64,000 nucleotides of DNA from assembly GCF_000266905.1 (NCBI RefSeq), contig NC_018027.1:4278001-4342000 (forward strand). The letters are read 5' to 3'. Shown here piece by piece: positions 18,569 through 27,452 of the stretch (the first letter of the stretch is position 1; the number at the start of each line of letters is the position of its first letter). The notes under the pieces were generated by a model, which had not been told where the DNA came from, did not search any database, and saw nothing but the letters and a program-made list of their open reading frames with translations. The stretch comes from Mycolicibacterium chubuense NBB4. Lineage in GTDB: Bacteria; Actinomycetota; Actinomycetes; Mycobacteriales; Mycobacteriaceae. A program made the translations under genes and the position numbers.

Positions 18569-19963
18569 TCAGCGCCGGCCGCTGCCCTCCGACAGATACC
18601 CCAGCAGGTCGTGGCGGGTGAGCACGCCGACGGGCTTGCCTTCCTCGACCACCATCACCGCGTCGCACTCACGAAGCGTCTTCGCCGCGGTGCTGACCAG
18701 TTCGCCCGCTCCGATCAACGGCAGCGCCGGGCTCATGTGCTGCGACACGGCGTCGGCGAGCTTGGCCCGGCCCTCGAAGACCGCTGAGAGAAGCTCGCGT
18801 TCGGACACACTGCCGGCCACCTCACCGGCCATCACCGGCGGTTCGGCGCCGACGACCGGCATCTGGGACACCCCGTACTCGCGCAGGATGCCGATGGCGT
18901 CACGCACCGTCTCCGACGGATGCGTGTGGACCAGGTCGGGCAGCTCGCCCGACTTGCCGCGCAGCACGTCGCCGACCGTGTGCTCCTCGACGGACCCGTC
19001 GAGACGGCTCCGCAGGAAGCCGTACGACGACATCCACCCGTCGTTGAAAATCTTTGAGAGATAACCGCGCCCACCGTCGGGCAGGAGCACGACGACGAGG
19101 GCGTCGGGCCCTTCACGCTCGGCGACCTGGATCGCCGCGTAGGCCGCCATCCCGCAGGAACCGCCGACGAGCAGCGCCTCCTCCCTGGCCAATCGCCGCG
19201 TCATGTCGAACGAATCGGCGTCGGAGACCGCGATGATCTCGTCGGGCACCGACGGGTCGTAGGCCGACGGCCAGAAGTCCTCACCCACTCCCTCGACGAG
19301 ATAGGGGCGCCCGGTGCCGCCGGAGTACACCGAGCCTTCCGGGTCGACCCCCACGACCTTGACCCGGCCGCCCGACACCTCCTTGAGGTAGCGGCCCGCG
19401 CCGGTGATGGTGCCGCCGGTACCGACGCCGGCGACGAAGTGGGTGACCTTGCCGTCGGTGTCGGCCCAGATCTCCGGCCCGGTGGTCTCGTAGTGACTCT
19501 CGGGACCCATCGGATTGGAGTACTGGTCGGGCTTCCAGGCGCCGTCGATCTCGCCGACGAGCCGGTTCGACACGCTGTAATAGCTGTCCGGGTCGTCGGG
19601 CGCCACGGCGGTCGGGCACACCACGACGTCGGCGCCGTAGGCGCGCAGCACGTTCTGCTTGTCCTCGCTGACCTTGTCCGGGCACACGAAGATGCACTTG
19701 TAACCGCGCTGCTGGGCGACGAGCGCCAGGCCGACACCGGTGTTGCCGGAGGTCGGTTCGACGATGGTGCCGCCCGGCTTCAACTCACCGCTGGCTTCGG
19801 CGGCGTCGATCATCTTGACGGCGATGCGGTCCTTGGAGCTGCCGCCGGGGTTGAGGTACTCCACCTTCGCCGCGACCATGCCCGCCCCCGGAGGGACCAC
19901 AGAATTCAGCTGTACCAGGGGGGTATTGCCGATGAGCTCACTGATGTGCCGGGCGATCCGCAT
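18569..19963 (-). CDS. cbs: Cystathionine beta-synthase
   Basis: Cbs makes cystathionine from homocysteine and serine, the first step of reverse transsulfuration to cysteine. The 464-aa protein (Rv1077-like) has the PLP lysine K44 in GGSSKDRIA, the TSGNTG phosphate loop near 69-74 and a C-terminal pair of CBS domains (about 335-460), which usually bind adenosyl ligands. It stands downstream of lipU on the same strand with 29 nt between them. Confidence 0.93.
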   Translation of the reverse strand: MRIARHISELIGNTPLVQLNSVVPPGAGMVAAKVEYLNPGGSSKDRIAVKMIDAAEASGELKPGGTIVEPTSGNTGVGLALVAQQRGYKCIFVCPDKVSEDKQNVLRAYGADVVVCPTAVAPDDPDSYYSVSNRLVGEIDGAWKPDQYSNPMGPESHYETTGPEIWADTDGKVTHFVAGVGTGGTITGAGRYLKEVSGGRVKVVGVDPEGSVYSGGTGRPYLVEGVGEDFWPSAYDPSVPDEIIAVSDADSFDMTRRLAREEALLVGGSCGMAAYAAIQVAEREGPDALVVVLLPDGGRGYLSKIFNDGWMSSYGFLRSRLDGSVEEHTVGDVLRGKSGELPDLVHTHPSETVRDAIGILREYGVSQMPVVGAEPPVMAGEVAGSVSERELLSAVFEGRAKLADAVSQHMSPALPLIGAGELVSTAAKTLRECDAVMVVEEGKPVGVLTRHDLLGYLSEGSGRR

Positions 19964-19992
19964 GGGTCCATCGTGTCAGGCCCGGCGAGCGG

Positions 19993-21063
19993 CTACCAGG
20001 TGGCCTCTCGGATGTACTCGCCGATCTGCTTGATCGAGCGGCTGGCCTCCGGCACCGCGGGTGCCCCGAGCTGGAAGACGTGCATCTGACCGGGCCAGAT
20101 GCGGACCTCGACGGGGACACCCGCCGCGGCGAGCAGCCGTGCCGCCTTCCGCGCGTCGCTGAGCAGAACCTCCGAGCCCGACACGTGGATGAGCGTCCGC
20201 GGCAGGCCGGGCTCGATGTGGTCGAGGGGCTCGTACACCTCCTCCGGCACACCGTCGACCACGTGCTTGGCGGCGGCCGCCTCGATCAGCTCGACCAGAG
20301 CGTGAAACGCCTTGGGCGGGAACATCGCATCGGTGCGGGCGTTCGGATGGTCGGCGCGCGTCTCGTTGTCGATCTCGAACAGCGGCGACATCGTCACGAC
20401 CGCCGCGGGCGTCTCGCCCACGAACCCGTTGGTGCCCTCGGCCTGGAGCCGCTCGGCCAGCGCCAGCGCCAGGTAGCCGCCGGCGGAGTCACCCGCGAGC
20501 ACGATCTGGTCGGGTTCGTAGCCGGTGTCCCGCAGCCACTTGTAGGCGTCGTAACAGTCGTCGAGCGCCGTGCCGACGGAGTGCTTCGGAATCATCCGGT
20601 AGTTGACCACCAGGACGGGCGCATCGGCGCACTTGGACAATGCCGTCACCAGTCGGCCGTGCGTGTTGACGCCGCAGGTGAGGAATGCGCCGCCGTGCAG
20701 GTAGAGGACGACGGTGCGTCGGCCGTCGGCGGGCAGCACGCCCGCGGCGCGGACCAGTTGAGCGTTGCAGTGCGGCAAACCGATGGTGGCCCGCACGGTG
20801 CCCGGAGCGGGCCGCAGGATCCGGGCCGCGAAGTCGACGATGCCCCAGGGCCAGGGCAGGTTGGGAGCGTAGCTACCAACGGTCAGAGTGGGCTTGACGG
20901 TGAGCATGGCGGCCAGTCCCATGAGGCGGCCCGCAATGCTCGGACCGTCTTCGACGACCTCGACGGGCGCACCGTCGCTGACCGGGAACCGCCGGACTTT
21001 ATGCGCTCGACCTGGACGGATGCCCAGGGCTGCTGGACCGGGGACCTTGCTCGGTGCCGTCAT
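19993..21063 (-). CDS. lipU: HSL-family esterase/lipase LipU
   Basis: A 356-aa alpha/beta hydrolase of the hormone-sensitive-lipase group. The oxyanion motif HGGAF is at residues 123-127 and the nucleophile Ser193 sits in GDSAGG; the catalytic His is in the MHVFQL segment near the C-terminus. It acts on short or medium acyl esters by family. The ATG at 21063 has AGGAAG upstream; a GTG at 21072 is the alternative. Its promoter region contains several dyads suggesting a repressor. Confidence 0.88.
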   Translation of the reverse strand: MTAPSKVPGPAALGIRPGRAHKVRRFPVSDGAPVEVVEDGPSIAGRLMGLAAMLTVKPTLTVGSYAPNLPWPWGIVDFAARILRPAPGTVRATIGLPHCNAQLVRAAGVLPADGRRTVVLYLHGGAFLTCGVNTHGRLVTALSKCADAPVLVVNYRMIPKHSVGTALDDCYDAYKWLRDTGYEPDQIVLAGDSAGGYLALALAERLQAEGTNGFVGETPAAVVTMSPLFEIDNETRADHPNARTDAMFPPKAFHALVELIEAAAAKHVVDGVPEEVYEPLDHIEPGLPRTLIHVSGSEVLLSDARKAARLLAAAGVPVEVRIWPGQMHVFQLGAPAVPEASRSIKQIGEYIREATW

Positions 21064-21098
21064 CGCCACCACTTCCTACGCCGTCGTAGAGCCGGGAT

Positions 21099-21177
21099 AA
21101 GCCAAGTTACTCAGACAACCTCGTAACTTAGCCTGACACGTGTAACCACTATCACAATGGACTAAACAAATTTGTCC
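21099..21177. promoter_or_regulatory. lipU/SGNH divergent control region with three dyads
   Basis: Three dyads stand close together: AAGTTAC/GTAACTT (21104-21110 and 21123-21129), the palindrome ACACGTGT (21136-21143) and GGAC...GTCC (21159-21177). The arrangement would suit a TetR-type or similar dimeric regulator acting on lipU. No regulator gene is adjacent. Confidence 0.35.
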
Positions 21178-21243
21178 ATGCAGTTGATACCGCACTGTGA
21201 TCCCGTATCTGAGTTACCACGCGGTCATCCGGTAGAACCCGCT

Positions 21244-21249
21244 CTAAAC
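21244..21249 (+). promoter_or_regulatory. -10 box of a probable leaderless promoter
   Basis: TAAACT ends 7 nt before the GTG at 21257. No ribosome binding site is present between them. Confidence 0.5.
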
Positions 21250-21256
21250 TTGCAGC

Positions 21257-22243
21257 GTGGGCATCTCCCGGCATGCTCCTCGCGTGCGCACACCGCGTCG
21301 GTCGACCCTCGCGCTGGCGGCCGCGGCGACGCTTGCGTCGACGGGCTCGGCCTACGTCGGTGCCCGCAACCTGCTGAGCGGTCAGGCCGACCAGGCTCGC
21401 CAGATCATCCCGAAGTCCTGGGACATCCCGCCCCGCGCCGACGGCGTGTACACCCCGGGCGGCGGCCCCGTCGAGCGCTGGTTCCGGGGCGTGCCCTTCG
21501 ATCTGCACTTGATGGTCTTCGGCGACTCCACGGCGACCGGATACGGCTGCACGACCGCCGACGAAGTACCGGGGGTTTTGCTGGCCAGAGGACTTGCCGA
21601 TCGATCCGGTAAGCGGATCCGGCTCAGCACCAAGGCCATCGTCGGCGCCACGTCGCGGGGCCTGTCCGGGCAGATCGACGCGATGTTCGTCGCCGGCCCC
21701 CCACCGGACGCCGCGGCGATCCTGATCGGGGCCAACGACATCACCAAGCCGAACGGCATCGGTCCGTCGGCCCGCCGGCTGGGGCGGGCGGTGAGGCGCC
21801 TGCGCGACAGCGGGGCCGTGGTCGTCGTCGGTACGTGTCCGGACTTCGGTGTCATCAAAGCGATTCCGCAGCCGCTGCGGTGGGTGGCGCGCAGCCGCGG
21901 GCTCCGGCTGGCACGGGCCCAGGCGGTGGCGGTGCGAGCCGCAGGCGGAGTCCCGGTGCCCTTCTCCGATCTGCTCGCCCCGCACTTCTACAAAGCACCG
22001 GAAGTCCTGTTCTCCCCCGACATGTTCCATCCGTCGGCCGCCGGCTACGAGCTGGCGGCCAAACAGCTCCTCCCCGCGTTGTGTAATTCGTTGGGAGAGT
22101 TCATCCCTGGCTTGCCCGAGGATGAGGCTCTGGAATCCAGGTCGGCCGACGGCGCTTCGCTGCTGTCCCGGGTCGGCGGACTGAGCCGGTTCTGGCGGCG
22201 CTCGACTGGGGTCCCCGCCCCGATCGTCGTGCCCGCGGGATAG
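21257..22243 (+). CDS. SGNH/GDSL-family secreted hydrolase (Rv1075c-like)
   Basis: A 328-aa GDSL esterase like Rv1075c. The N-terminus carries a basic stretch and a hydrophobic helix (about residues 16-35), so it is probably exported or membrane-anchored. Catalytic blocks are GDS at 89-91 (Ser91), GAND at 158-161 and D255/H258 in the FSPDMFHP motif. Likely a carboxylesterase acting in the envelope. It starts with GTG directly after a TANNNT box. Confidence 0.87.
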   Translation: MGISRHAPRVRTPRRSTLALAAAATLASTGSAYVGARNLLSGQADQARQIIPKSWDIPPRADGVYTPGGGPVERWFRGVPFDLHLMVFGDSTATGYGCTTADEVPGVLLARGLADRSGKRIRLSTKAIVGATSRGLSGQIDAMFVAGPPPDAAAILIGANDITKPNGIGPSARRLGRAVRRLRDSGAVVVVGTCPDFGVIKAIPQPLRWVARSRGLRLARAQAVAVRAAGGVPVPFSDLLAPHFYKAPEVLFSPDMFHPSAAGYELAAKQLLPALCNSLGEFIPGLPEDEALESRSADGASLLSRVGGLSRFWRRSTGVPAPIVVPAG

Positions 22244-22284
22244 GTTCATCCCTAGTTTTGCCCGCTCGATTCCAAGGAGCCGTC

Positions 22285-23502
22285 ATGCCCGAAGCCGTCA
22301 TCGTCGCCACCGCCCGCTCGCCGATCGGCCGGGCCAACAAGGGCTCGTTGGTCTCCATGCGGCCCGACGACCTCGCCGCACAGATGGTCAAAGCTGCGCT
22401 GGAGAAGGTGCCTTCGCTGGATCCGCGCGACATCGACGACTTGATGATGGGCTGCGGGCAGCCCGGCGGCGAGGCGGGCTTCAACATCGGTCGCGCCGTG
22501 GCGGTGCAGCTGGGCTACGACTTCCTGCCCGGGACGACGGTGAACCGGTACTGCTCGTCGTCGCTGCAGACCACCCGGATGGCCTTCCACGCGATCAAGG
22601 CGGGCGAAGGCGATGCGTTCATCTCCGCGGGCGTGGAGACGGTCTCGCGGTTCGGCAAGGGCACTGCCGACGGGTGGCCGGACTCGAAGAACCCGCTCTA
22701 TGCCGATGCCATGGCGCGCACCGAGCAGGCCGCCGCCGGTGCCACCGAGTGGCACGACCCGCGCGAGGACGGCGCGCTGCCCGACGTGTACATCGCGATG
22801 GGCCAGACCGCCGAGAACGTCGCGGCGTTCACCGGCATCAGCCGCGAGGACCAGGACCACTGGGGGGTGCGCTCGCAGAACCGCGCCGAGGAGGCGATCA
22901 AGAGCGGCTTCTTCGAGCGCGAGATCAGCCCGGTGACGCTGCCGGACGGCACGACCGTCTCCACCGATGACGGCCCCCGGGCCGGCACCACCTACGAGAA
23001 GATCAGCCAGCTCAAGCCGGTGTTCCGGCCCAACGGCACGATCACCGCGGGCAACGCCTGCCCGCTCAACGACGGCGCCGCCGCGGTGGTGATCATGAGC
23101 GACACGAAGGCCAAGGAACTCGGCCTGACCCCGCTGGCGCGCATCGTGTCGACCGGAGTCTCGGGTCTGTCGCCGGAGATCATGGGCCTCGGGCCGATCG
23201 AAGCCGTGAAGAAGGCGCTGGCGAACGCGAAGATGTCGATCGGCGACATCGACCTCTACGAGATCAACGAGGCCTTCGCCGTGCAGGTGCTGGGCTCGGC
23301 CCGCGAGCTGGGCATGGACGAGGAAAAACTGAACGTGTCCGGCGGCGCCATCGCGCTGGGCCACCCCTTCGGCATGACGGGCGCGCGGATCACCGCCACG
23401 CTGCTGAACAACCTGGCCACTCGCGACAAGACGTTCGGCATCGAGACCATGTGCGTCGGCGGCGGGCAGGGCATGGCGATGGTCGTGGAGCGGCTTTCCT
23501 AG
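22285..23502 (+). CDS. fadA3: Acetyl-CoA acetyltransferase (beta-oxidation thiolase FadA3)
   Basis: A 405-aa thiolase that releases acetyl-CoA from 3-ketoacyl-CoA, matching FadA3 (Rv1074c) in length. Catalytic Cys90 is in NRYCSSSLQ; the C-terminal GHPFGMTGAR histidine and CVGGGQGMA cysteine complete the active site. AAGGAG precedes the ATG at 22285. It is followed by a palindromic element at 23514-23573 that also forms the 3' end of the next gene. Confidence 0.94.
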   Translation: MPEAVIVATARSPIGRANKGSLVSMRPDDLAAQMVKAALEKVPSLDPRDIDDLMMGCGQPGGEAGFNIGRAVAVQLGYDFLPGTTVNRYCSSSLQTTRMAFHAIKAGEGDAFISAGVETVSRFGKGTADGWPDSKNPLYADAMARTEQAAAGATEWHDPREDGALPDVYIAMGQTAENVAAFTGISREDQDHWGVRSQNRAEEAIKSGFFEREISPVTLPDGTTVSTDDGPRAGTTYEKISQLKPVFRPNGTITAGNACPLNDGAAAVVIMSDTKAKELGLTPLARIVSTGVSGLSPEIMGLGPIEAVKKALANAKMSIGDIDLYEINEAFAVQVLGSARELGMDEEKLNVSGGAIALGHPFGMTGARITATLLNNLATRDKTFGIETMCVGGGQGMAMVVERLS

Positions 23503-23513
23503 CTCGCCGGTGA

Positions 23514-23573
23514 CGCTGGTGTGCGCCCAGATCGCGCTGTCAGCCGATTCTGCGATCTGACCGCACACCAGCG
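23514..23573. repeat. Palindromic element, family C copy 1
   Basis: Arms of 22 nt (23514-23535 and 23552-23573) pair with two mismatches around a 16-nt centre. It overlaps the last codons of the DUF559 gene. An almost identical element in the same orientation lies at 24495-24554, on the other side of that gene. Confidence 0.8.
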
Positions 23574-24427
23574 GCCCACGCCCGGGCGACCCGGTCGAGA
23601 ATCTCGGCGGGGCGGTGTCCCGCGACGACCCTGACGCGCCGCCACCGGCGCCGCTCGATGAATTCCGCACGGATGATGTCGTTGCCGAACGCGGCGCGCT
23701 CGCGATGATGGTCACCGTCGTATTCGACCGCCACCATCGCGCCCTCCCAGCCCATGTCGAGGTAGTAGCGCGGCCGGCCGTAGTCGTCGACGACCGGAAT
23801 CTGCGTGCGCGGCCGCGGATAGCCATTCCGGATGAGGAGCAGCCGCAACCAGGTCTCGCGCGGCGACTCCGCTCCACGGTCGTGCAGCTCGAGCGCGGCG
23901 CGCAGCCGGGGGACGCCCGGGGAACCCGCGTGCCGCGTTGCCAGGCGGAGGACGGAGTCGGCACCGAACCGGGTCGCGTTCCCGAGCGCATCGAGACGCG
24001 CCACGCCCTTGTCGCCCCGAGTCAGCCGCCCGATGTCGAAGGCCGTGCGCTCGGGCGTGGTGACGGGCAAGCCTGCGACGCGGACGACTTCGTCTTCGCA
24101 CAGGGCGTCCCGTCGTGTGACGATTCCCGCCGGCGGGCGGGCGTTCGACCAGACCATCTCGATCGGCTCGTCGTCGGGGATCCAGCGCGCGCCGTGCACG
24201 CTGGCCGCGGCCGCTCCGGCGATCACGCCTCTCCGTCGGGACCACAGCCAGGCACCCACGGCGCGCTGCAGCAGCGAGGGCTCCACCCCGGCCGGCACAT
24301 AGACGTCGGGGAAGATCGCGCAGAACCGGGCACGCAGGTGATGCTTCTTCAGCCGGCCGCTCGCCACGGCCTCGCTTCCGAGGAACGGCCACGCCGGCAG
24401 CGGACTGCTGGGCACGCAGGAGGGCAC
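23540..24427 (-). CDS. DUF559-type endonuclease-like protein (Rv1073-like)
   Basis: A protein of about 295 aa. The N-terminal half resembles the AbiEi-like/winged-helix proteins common in mycobacteria (WPFLGSEAVASGRLKK, GVIAGAAAASVHGA), and the C-terminal 100 residues look like the DUF559/Vsr nuclease fold, with YLDMGWEG followed by VAVEYDGDHH and a basic end. Position between fadA3 and the Bax-inhibitor gene matches Rv1073. The start is uncertain: GTG at 24427 has GAAGG upstream, with GTG 24415 and TTG 24487 as alternatives. The gene is bracketed by two family C palindromes. Confidence 0.72.
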   Translation of the reverse strand: MPSCVPSSPLPAWPFLGSEAVASGRLKKHHLRARFCAIFPDVYVPAGVEPSLLQRAVGAWLWSRRRGVIAGAAAASVHGARWIPDDEPIEMVWSNARPPAGIVTRRDALCEDEVVRVAGLPVTTPERTAFDIGRLTRGDKGVARLDALGNATRFGADSVLRLATRHAGSPGVPRLRAALELHDRGAESPRETWLRLLLIRNGYPRPRTQIPVVDDYGRPRYYLDMGWEGAMVAVEYDGDHHRERAAFGNDIIRAEFIERRRWRRVRVVAGHRPAEILDRVARAWAAGVRSDRRIG

Positions 24428-24494
24428 CCAGCGACCTTCGCACGACCGCACCGGGGCGCCCACCGCCAATTCGGCGCCTGGGGACAAGGCAACC

Positions 24495-24554
24495 CGCTGG
24501 TGTGCGTCCAGATCGCGTCATCAGCCGATGCTGCGATCTGACTGCAAACCAGAA
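24495..24554. repeat. Palindromic element, family C copy 2
   Basis: Arms of 22 nt (24495-24516 and 24533-24554) with a 16-nt centre. The left arm differs from copy 1 at one base; the right arm has diverged slightly more. It lies upstream of the DUF559 gene. Confidence 0.8.
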
Positions 24555-24558
24555 CGAG

Positions 24559-24594
24559 AGAAGGGGCGTCCACCGCGTTGTGGACGCCCCTTCT
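24559..24594 (-). terminator. Intrinsic-type terminator of the Bax-inhibitor gene
   Basis: A 15-bp near-perfect stem (24559-24573 with 24580-24594) and 6-nt loop lies 11 nt past the stop codon at 24605. On the minus strand it is followed by a pyrimidine run with several T residues. This is the best canonical terminator in the window. Confidence 0.75.
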
Positions 24595-24604
24595 TCGCGG
24601 AGCG

Positions 24605-25444
24605 CTAGTTGTCGTTGAAGTAGCTCAACAGGCGCAGGATCTCGATGTAGAGCCAGACCAGGGTGACGGTCAGGCCCAGGGCGATACCCCATGCGGCCTT
24701 CTCCGGCGCGCCGGCGCGGATCATCTGGTCGGCGGCGTCGAAGTCGATCAGGAAGCTGAACGCCGCCAGCGCGATGCAGAGCAGCGAGAAGCCGATGGCC
24801 AGCGGACCGCCGTTGGTCAGCGGTGCGTTGCCGGTGAAGATCGCGAACAGGATGTTCACCAGCGCCAGCGCCAGCACACCGAACAGGCCGGCGACGATCA
24901 TCCGGGTGAACTTCGGTGTGACGCGGATGGCGCCGGTCTTGTAGACGACGAGCATGCCGAAGAACACGCCGAGCGTGCCGACGACCGCCTGGAAGATCAT
25001 GGCCGGTCCGCCGTTGGACACCAGATTGGCGAACATGTACGACGCCGCGCCCAGGAAGAGTCCCTCGAAGGCGGCGTAGCTGACGACGATCGCCGGGTTG
25101 TCCTGCTTACGGCCGAAGGTCGCGACCAGCACGAGCACCAGACCGCCGATGCCGCCGATCATGAACATCGGGAACATCAGCGCGGGGCTGGCCTGCGTCA
25201 GAAAGTACGAAACCGCCGCGACAGCGGTCACCACCGCCAGCGTGATGCCGGTCTTGGTGACGACGTCGTCGATGGTGAGTGGCCGGGACACCCCCGTCTG
25301 CCGCTGCTGCGGGTACTGGGTGGCGTAGGGGTCGGCGTGTACCGCTTGAGCACCGTAGCCGGCGGCTCCGGTACCGAATTGCGCGTATCCGCCCTGCTGC
25401 CCCTTGGGCAGTGTGCGAAATACCGGGTTGCTGCTTTCGCGCAC
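24605..25444 (-). CDS. Bax inhibitor-1 / YccA-family membrane protein (Rv1072-like)
   Basis: A 279-aa protein with a soluble N-terminus of about 60 residues rich in Gln, Gly and Tyr, then about seven membrane helices of the BI-1/TMBIM fold. The C-terminal membrane acidic pair (IDFDAADQ) resembles the di-aspartyl sensor of this family, which forms pH-gated calcium leaks in some members. The GTG at 25444 has GGAAGGA upstream and gives the length of Rv1072. It ends at a strong terminator. Confidence 0.87.
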   Translation of the reverse strand: MRESSNPVFRTLPKGQQGGYAQFGTGAAGYGAQAVHADPYATQYPQQRQTGVSRPLTIDDVVTKTGITLAVVTAVAAVSYFLTQASPALMFPMFMIGGIGGLVLVLVATFGRKQDNPAIVVSYAAFEGLFLGAASYMFANLVSNGGPAMIFQAVVGTLGVFFGMLVVYKTGAIRVTPKFTRMIVAGLFGVLALALVNILFAIFTGNAPLTNGGPLAIGFSLLCIALAAFSFLIDFDAADQMIRAGAPEKAAWGIALGLTVTLVWLYIEILRLLSYFNDN

Positions 25445-25593
25445 CGTCGGTTCCTTCCTGTGCTTTCGAGTTCGACCTATGACGAACACACCCTCAACGA
25501 TCGAGGTCGCCTGCCGGTTCCCGGCGCAGCGAAAACCTCCCAGGCACTTCACAGGAAACCTTACCCGGGGCACCCGCACCGCGGGAGACGATC

Positions 25594-25599
25594 TAGATT
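25594..25599 (+). promoter_or_regulatory. -10 box of a probable leaderless echA9 promoter
   Basis: TAGATT ends 7 nt before the GTG at 25607. Confidence 0.5.
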
Positions 25600-25606
25600 G
25601 CATTCC

Positions 25607-26653
25607 GTGGACGAAAACGAGGATGTCCTAGTAAACGTGAGCGGCGGCATCGGTTACCTGACGCTGAACCGGCCCAAGGCGATCAACTCGCTGACCCACC
25701 ACATGGTCGGCGCGCTCGAGAAGGCGCTGACCGCCTGGGAGAAGGACGACGCCGTCAGCGCGGTCGTCGTCTCCGGCGCCGGGGACCGGGGGTTGTGCGC
25801 GGGCGGCGACGTCGTCGCCATCTACCACAGCGCGAAAGCCGGCGGAGCGGAAGCGCGGCAGTTCTGGCACGACGAATACCTGCTCAACGCCTACATCGGC
25901 CGCTACCCCAAGCCGTACGTCGCGGTGATGAACGGGATCACGATGGGCGGTGGCGTCGGCATCAGCGCGCACGGCAGCGTGCGGGTGGTGACCGAGACGA
26001 CCAAGATGGCGATGCCCGAGGTCGGCATCGGCTTCATCCCCGACGTCGGGGGCACGTTCATCCTGTCGCGGGCACCGGGCCTGCTGGGCCTGCACGCGGC
26101 GCTGACGGGTGCTCCGTTCTCCGGCGCGGACGCCATCGCGATGGGCTTCGCCGACCACTTCGTTCCGCACGACAGCCTCGCGGCCTTCACCGAGACGATC
26201 GAGACCCACGGGGTCGAGGCCGCACTGGCCGCGCACGCCCAGGAGCCACCGCCCAGCAACCTCCTGCAGCAGCGGGAGTGGATCGACCGGTGCTACGCCG
26301 GGGAGACGGTCGCCGACATCGTCGCGGCGCTGCGGGAGCATGGCACCGGCACCGCCGCCGCCGAGGCAGCCGACCTGATCGCCTCGCGCTCCCCCATCGC
26401 ATTGTCGGTGACCCTCGCGGCCGTCCGCAGAGCCGTGTCGCTGCAGTCGTTGGAAGACGTTCTGCGCCAGGAGTTCCGTACTTCCTGCGCGTCGTTGCGC
26501 TCACATGATCTGATCGAGGGCATCCGCGCCCAGCTCATCGACAAGGACCGCAACCCCATGTGGTCACCGTCCTCGATGGACGCGGTGACGGCCGCCGACG
26601 TCGACGCCTACTTCGCCCCAGCCGATCCCGACCTGGAATTCGACCAGCACTGA
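25607..26653 (+). CDS. echA9: 3-hydroxyisobutyryl-CoA hydrolase-type crotonase EchA9
   Basis: A 348-aa crotonase-fold protein like Rv1071c. The oxyanion motifs GLCAGGDV and [13 protein letters not shown] are visible and the length and C-terminal region fit 3-hydroxyisobutyryl-CoA hydrolases of valine catabolism rather than hydratases of about 260 aa. GTG at 25607 is chosen for the family start and the adjacent -10 box. echA8 follows after 13 nt, so they are co-transcribed. Confidence 0.9.
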   Translation: MDENEDVLVNVSGGIGYLTLNRPKAINSLTHHMVGALEKALTAWEKDDAVSAVVVSGAGDRGLCAGGDVVAIYHSAKAGGAEARQFWHDEYLLNAYIGRYPKPYVAVMNGITMGGGVGISAHGSVRVVTETTKMAMPEVGIGFIPDVGGTFILSRAPGLLGLHAALTGAPFSGADAIAMGFADHFVPHDSLAAFTETIETHGVEAALAAHAQEPPPSNLLQQREWIDRCYAGETVADIVAALREHGTGTAAAEAADLIASRSPIALSVTLAAVRRAVSLQSLEDVLRQEFRTSCASLRSHDLIEGIRAQLIDKDRNPMWSPSSMDAVTAADVDAYFAPADPDLEFDQH

Positions 26654-26666
26654 CCGAGGAGTTGCC

Positions 26667-27443
26667 ATGACGAGCTACGAGACGATCCTGGTCGCGCGGG
26701 AGGACCGCGTCGCCACCATCACGCTGAACCGCCCGAAGGCGCTCAACGCGCTCAACAGCCAGGTGATGGCCGAAGTGACCACGGCCGCAGCCGAACTCGA
26801 TGCCGACCCGGGCGTCGGTGCGATCGTCGTCACCGGTAACGAGAAGGCGTTCGCGGCCGGGGCCGACATCAAGGAGATGGCGAGCCTGTCGTTCGCCGAC
26901 GTCTTCGCCGCCGACTTCTTCGCCGCGTGGGGCAAGTTCGCCGCGGTCCGCACGCCCACCATCGCGGCGGTCGCCGGATACGCGCTGGGCGGCGGCTGCG
27001 AACTCGCGATGATGTGCGACATCCTGATCGCCGCCGACACCGCGAAATTCGGTCAGCCGGAGATCAAGCTGGGCGTGCTGCCGGGAATGGGCGGTTCGCA
27101 GCGGCTGACCCGCGCCATCGGCAAGGCCAAGGCGATGGACCTGATCCTGACCGGCCGCAACATGGGCGCCGAGGAGGCCGAACGCGCCGGGCTGGTGTCG
27201 CGCGTGGTGCCGGCCGACACACTTCTCGACGAAGCACGCGACGTCGCGCGGACCATCGCCGGCATGTCGCTGTCCGCGTCGCGGATGGCCAAGGAGGCCG
27301 TCAACCGCGCGTTCGAGACCACCCTGGCCGAAGGGCTGCTCTACGAGCGCAGACTGTTCCACTCGGCGTTCGCGACCGACGACCAGACCGAGGGCATGAA
27401 CGCTTTCACCGAGAAGCGGTCCCCCAACTTCACACACCGCTAA
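26667..27443 (+). CDS. echA8: Enoyl-CoA hydratase EchA8
   Basis: A 258-aa crotonase that hydrates trans-2-enoyl-CoA in beta-oxidation. [10 protein letters not shown] and [12 protein letters not shown] form the oxyanion hole and the two catalytic glutamates are in GGGCE and in QPEIKLG. A GAGG site precedes the ATG. Its stop codon TAA forms the first bases of the next gene's predicted -10 box. Confidence 0.95.
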   Translation: MTSYETILVAREDRVATITLNRPKALNALNSQVMAEVTTAAAELDADPGVGAIVVTGNEKAFAAGADIKEMASLSFADVFAADFFAAWGKFAAVRTPTIAAVAGYALGGGCELAMMCDILIAADTAKFGQPEIKLGVLPGMGGSQRLTRAIGKAKAMDLILTGRNMGAEEAERAGLVSRVVPADTLLDEARDVARTIAGMSLSASRMAKEAVNRAFETTLAEGLLYERRLFHSAFATDDQTEGMNAFTEKRSPNFTHR

Positions 27444-27446
27444 AGT
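27441..27446 (+). promoter_or_regulatory. -10 box of a probable leaderless promoter, overlapping the echA8 stop codon
   Basis: TAAAGT ends 6 nt before the GTG at 27453; its first three bases are the echA8 stop. Confidence 0.45.
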
Positions 27447-27452
27447 GCGTTC

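Noticed and set aside
24578..25606. Upstream extension of the echA9 frame
   Set aside because: It runs antisense to the Bax-inhibitor gene, and the crotonase family sequence begins at 25607.
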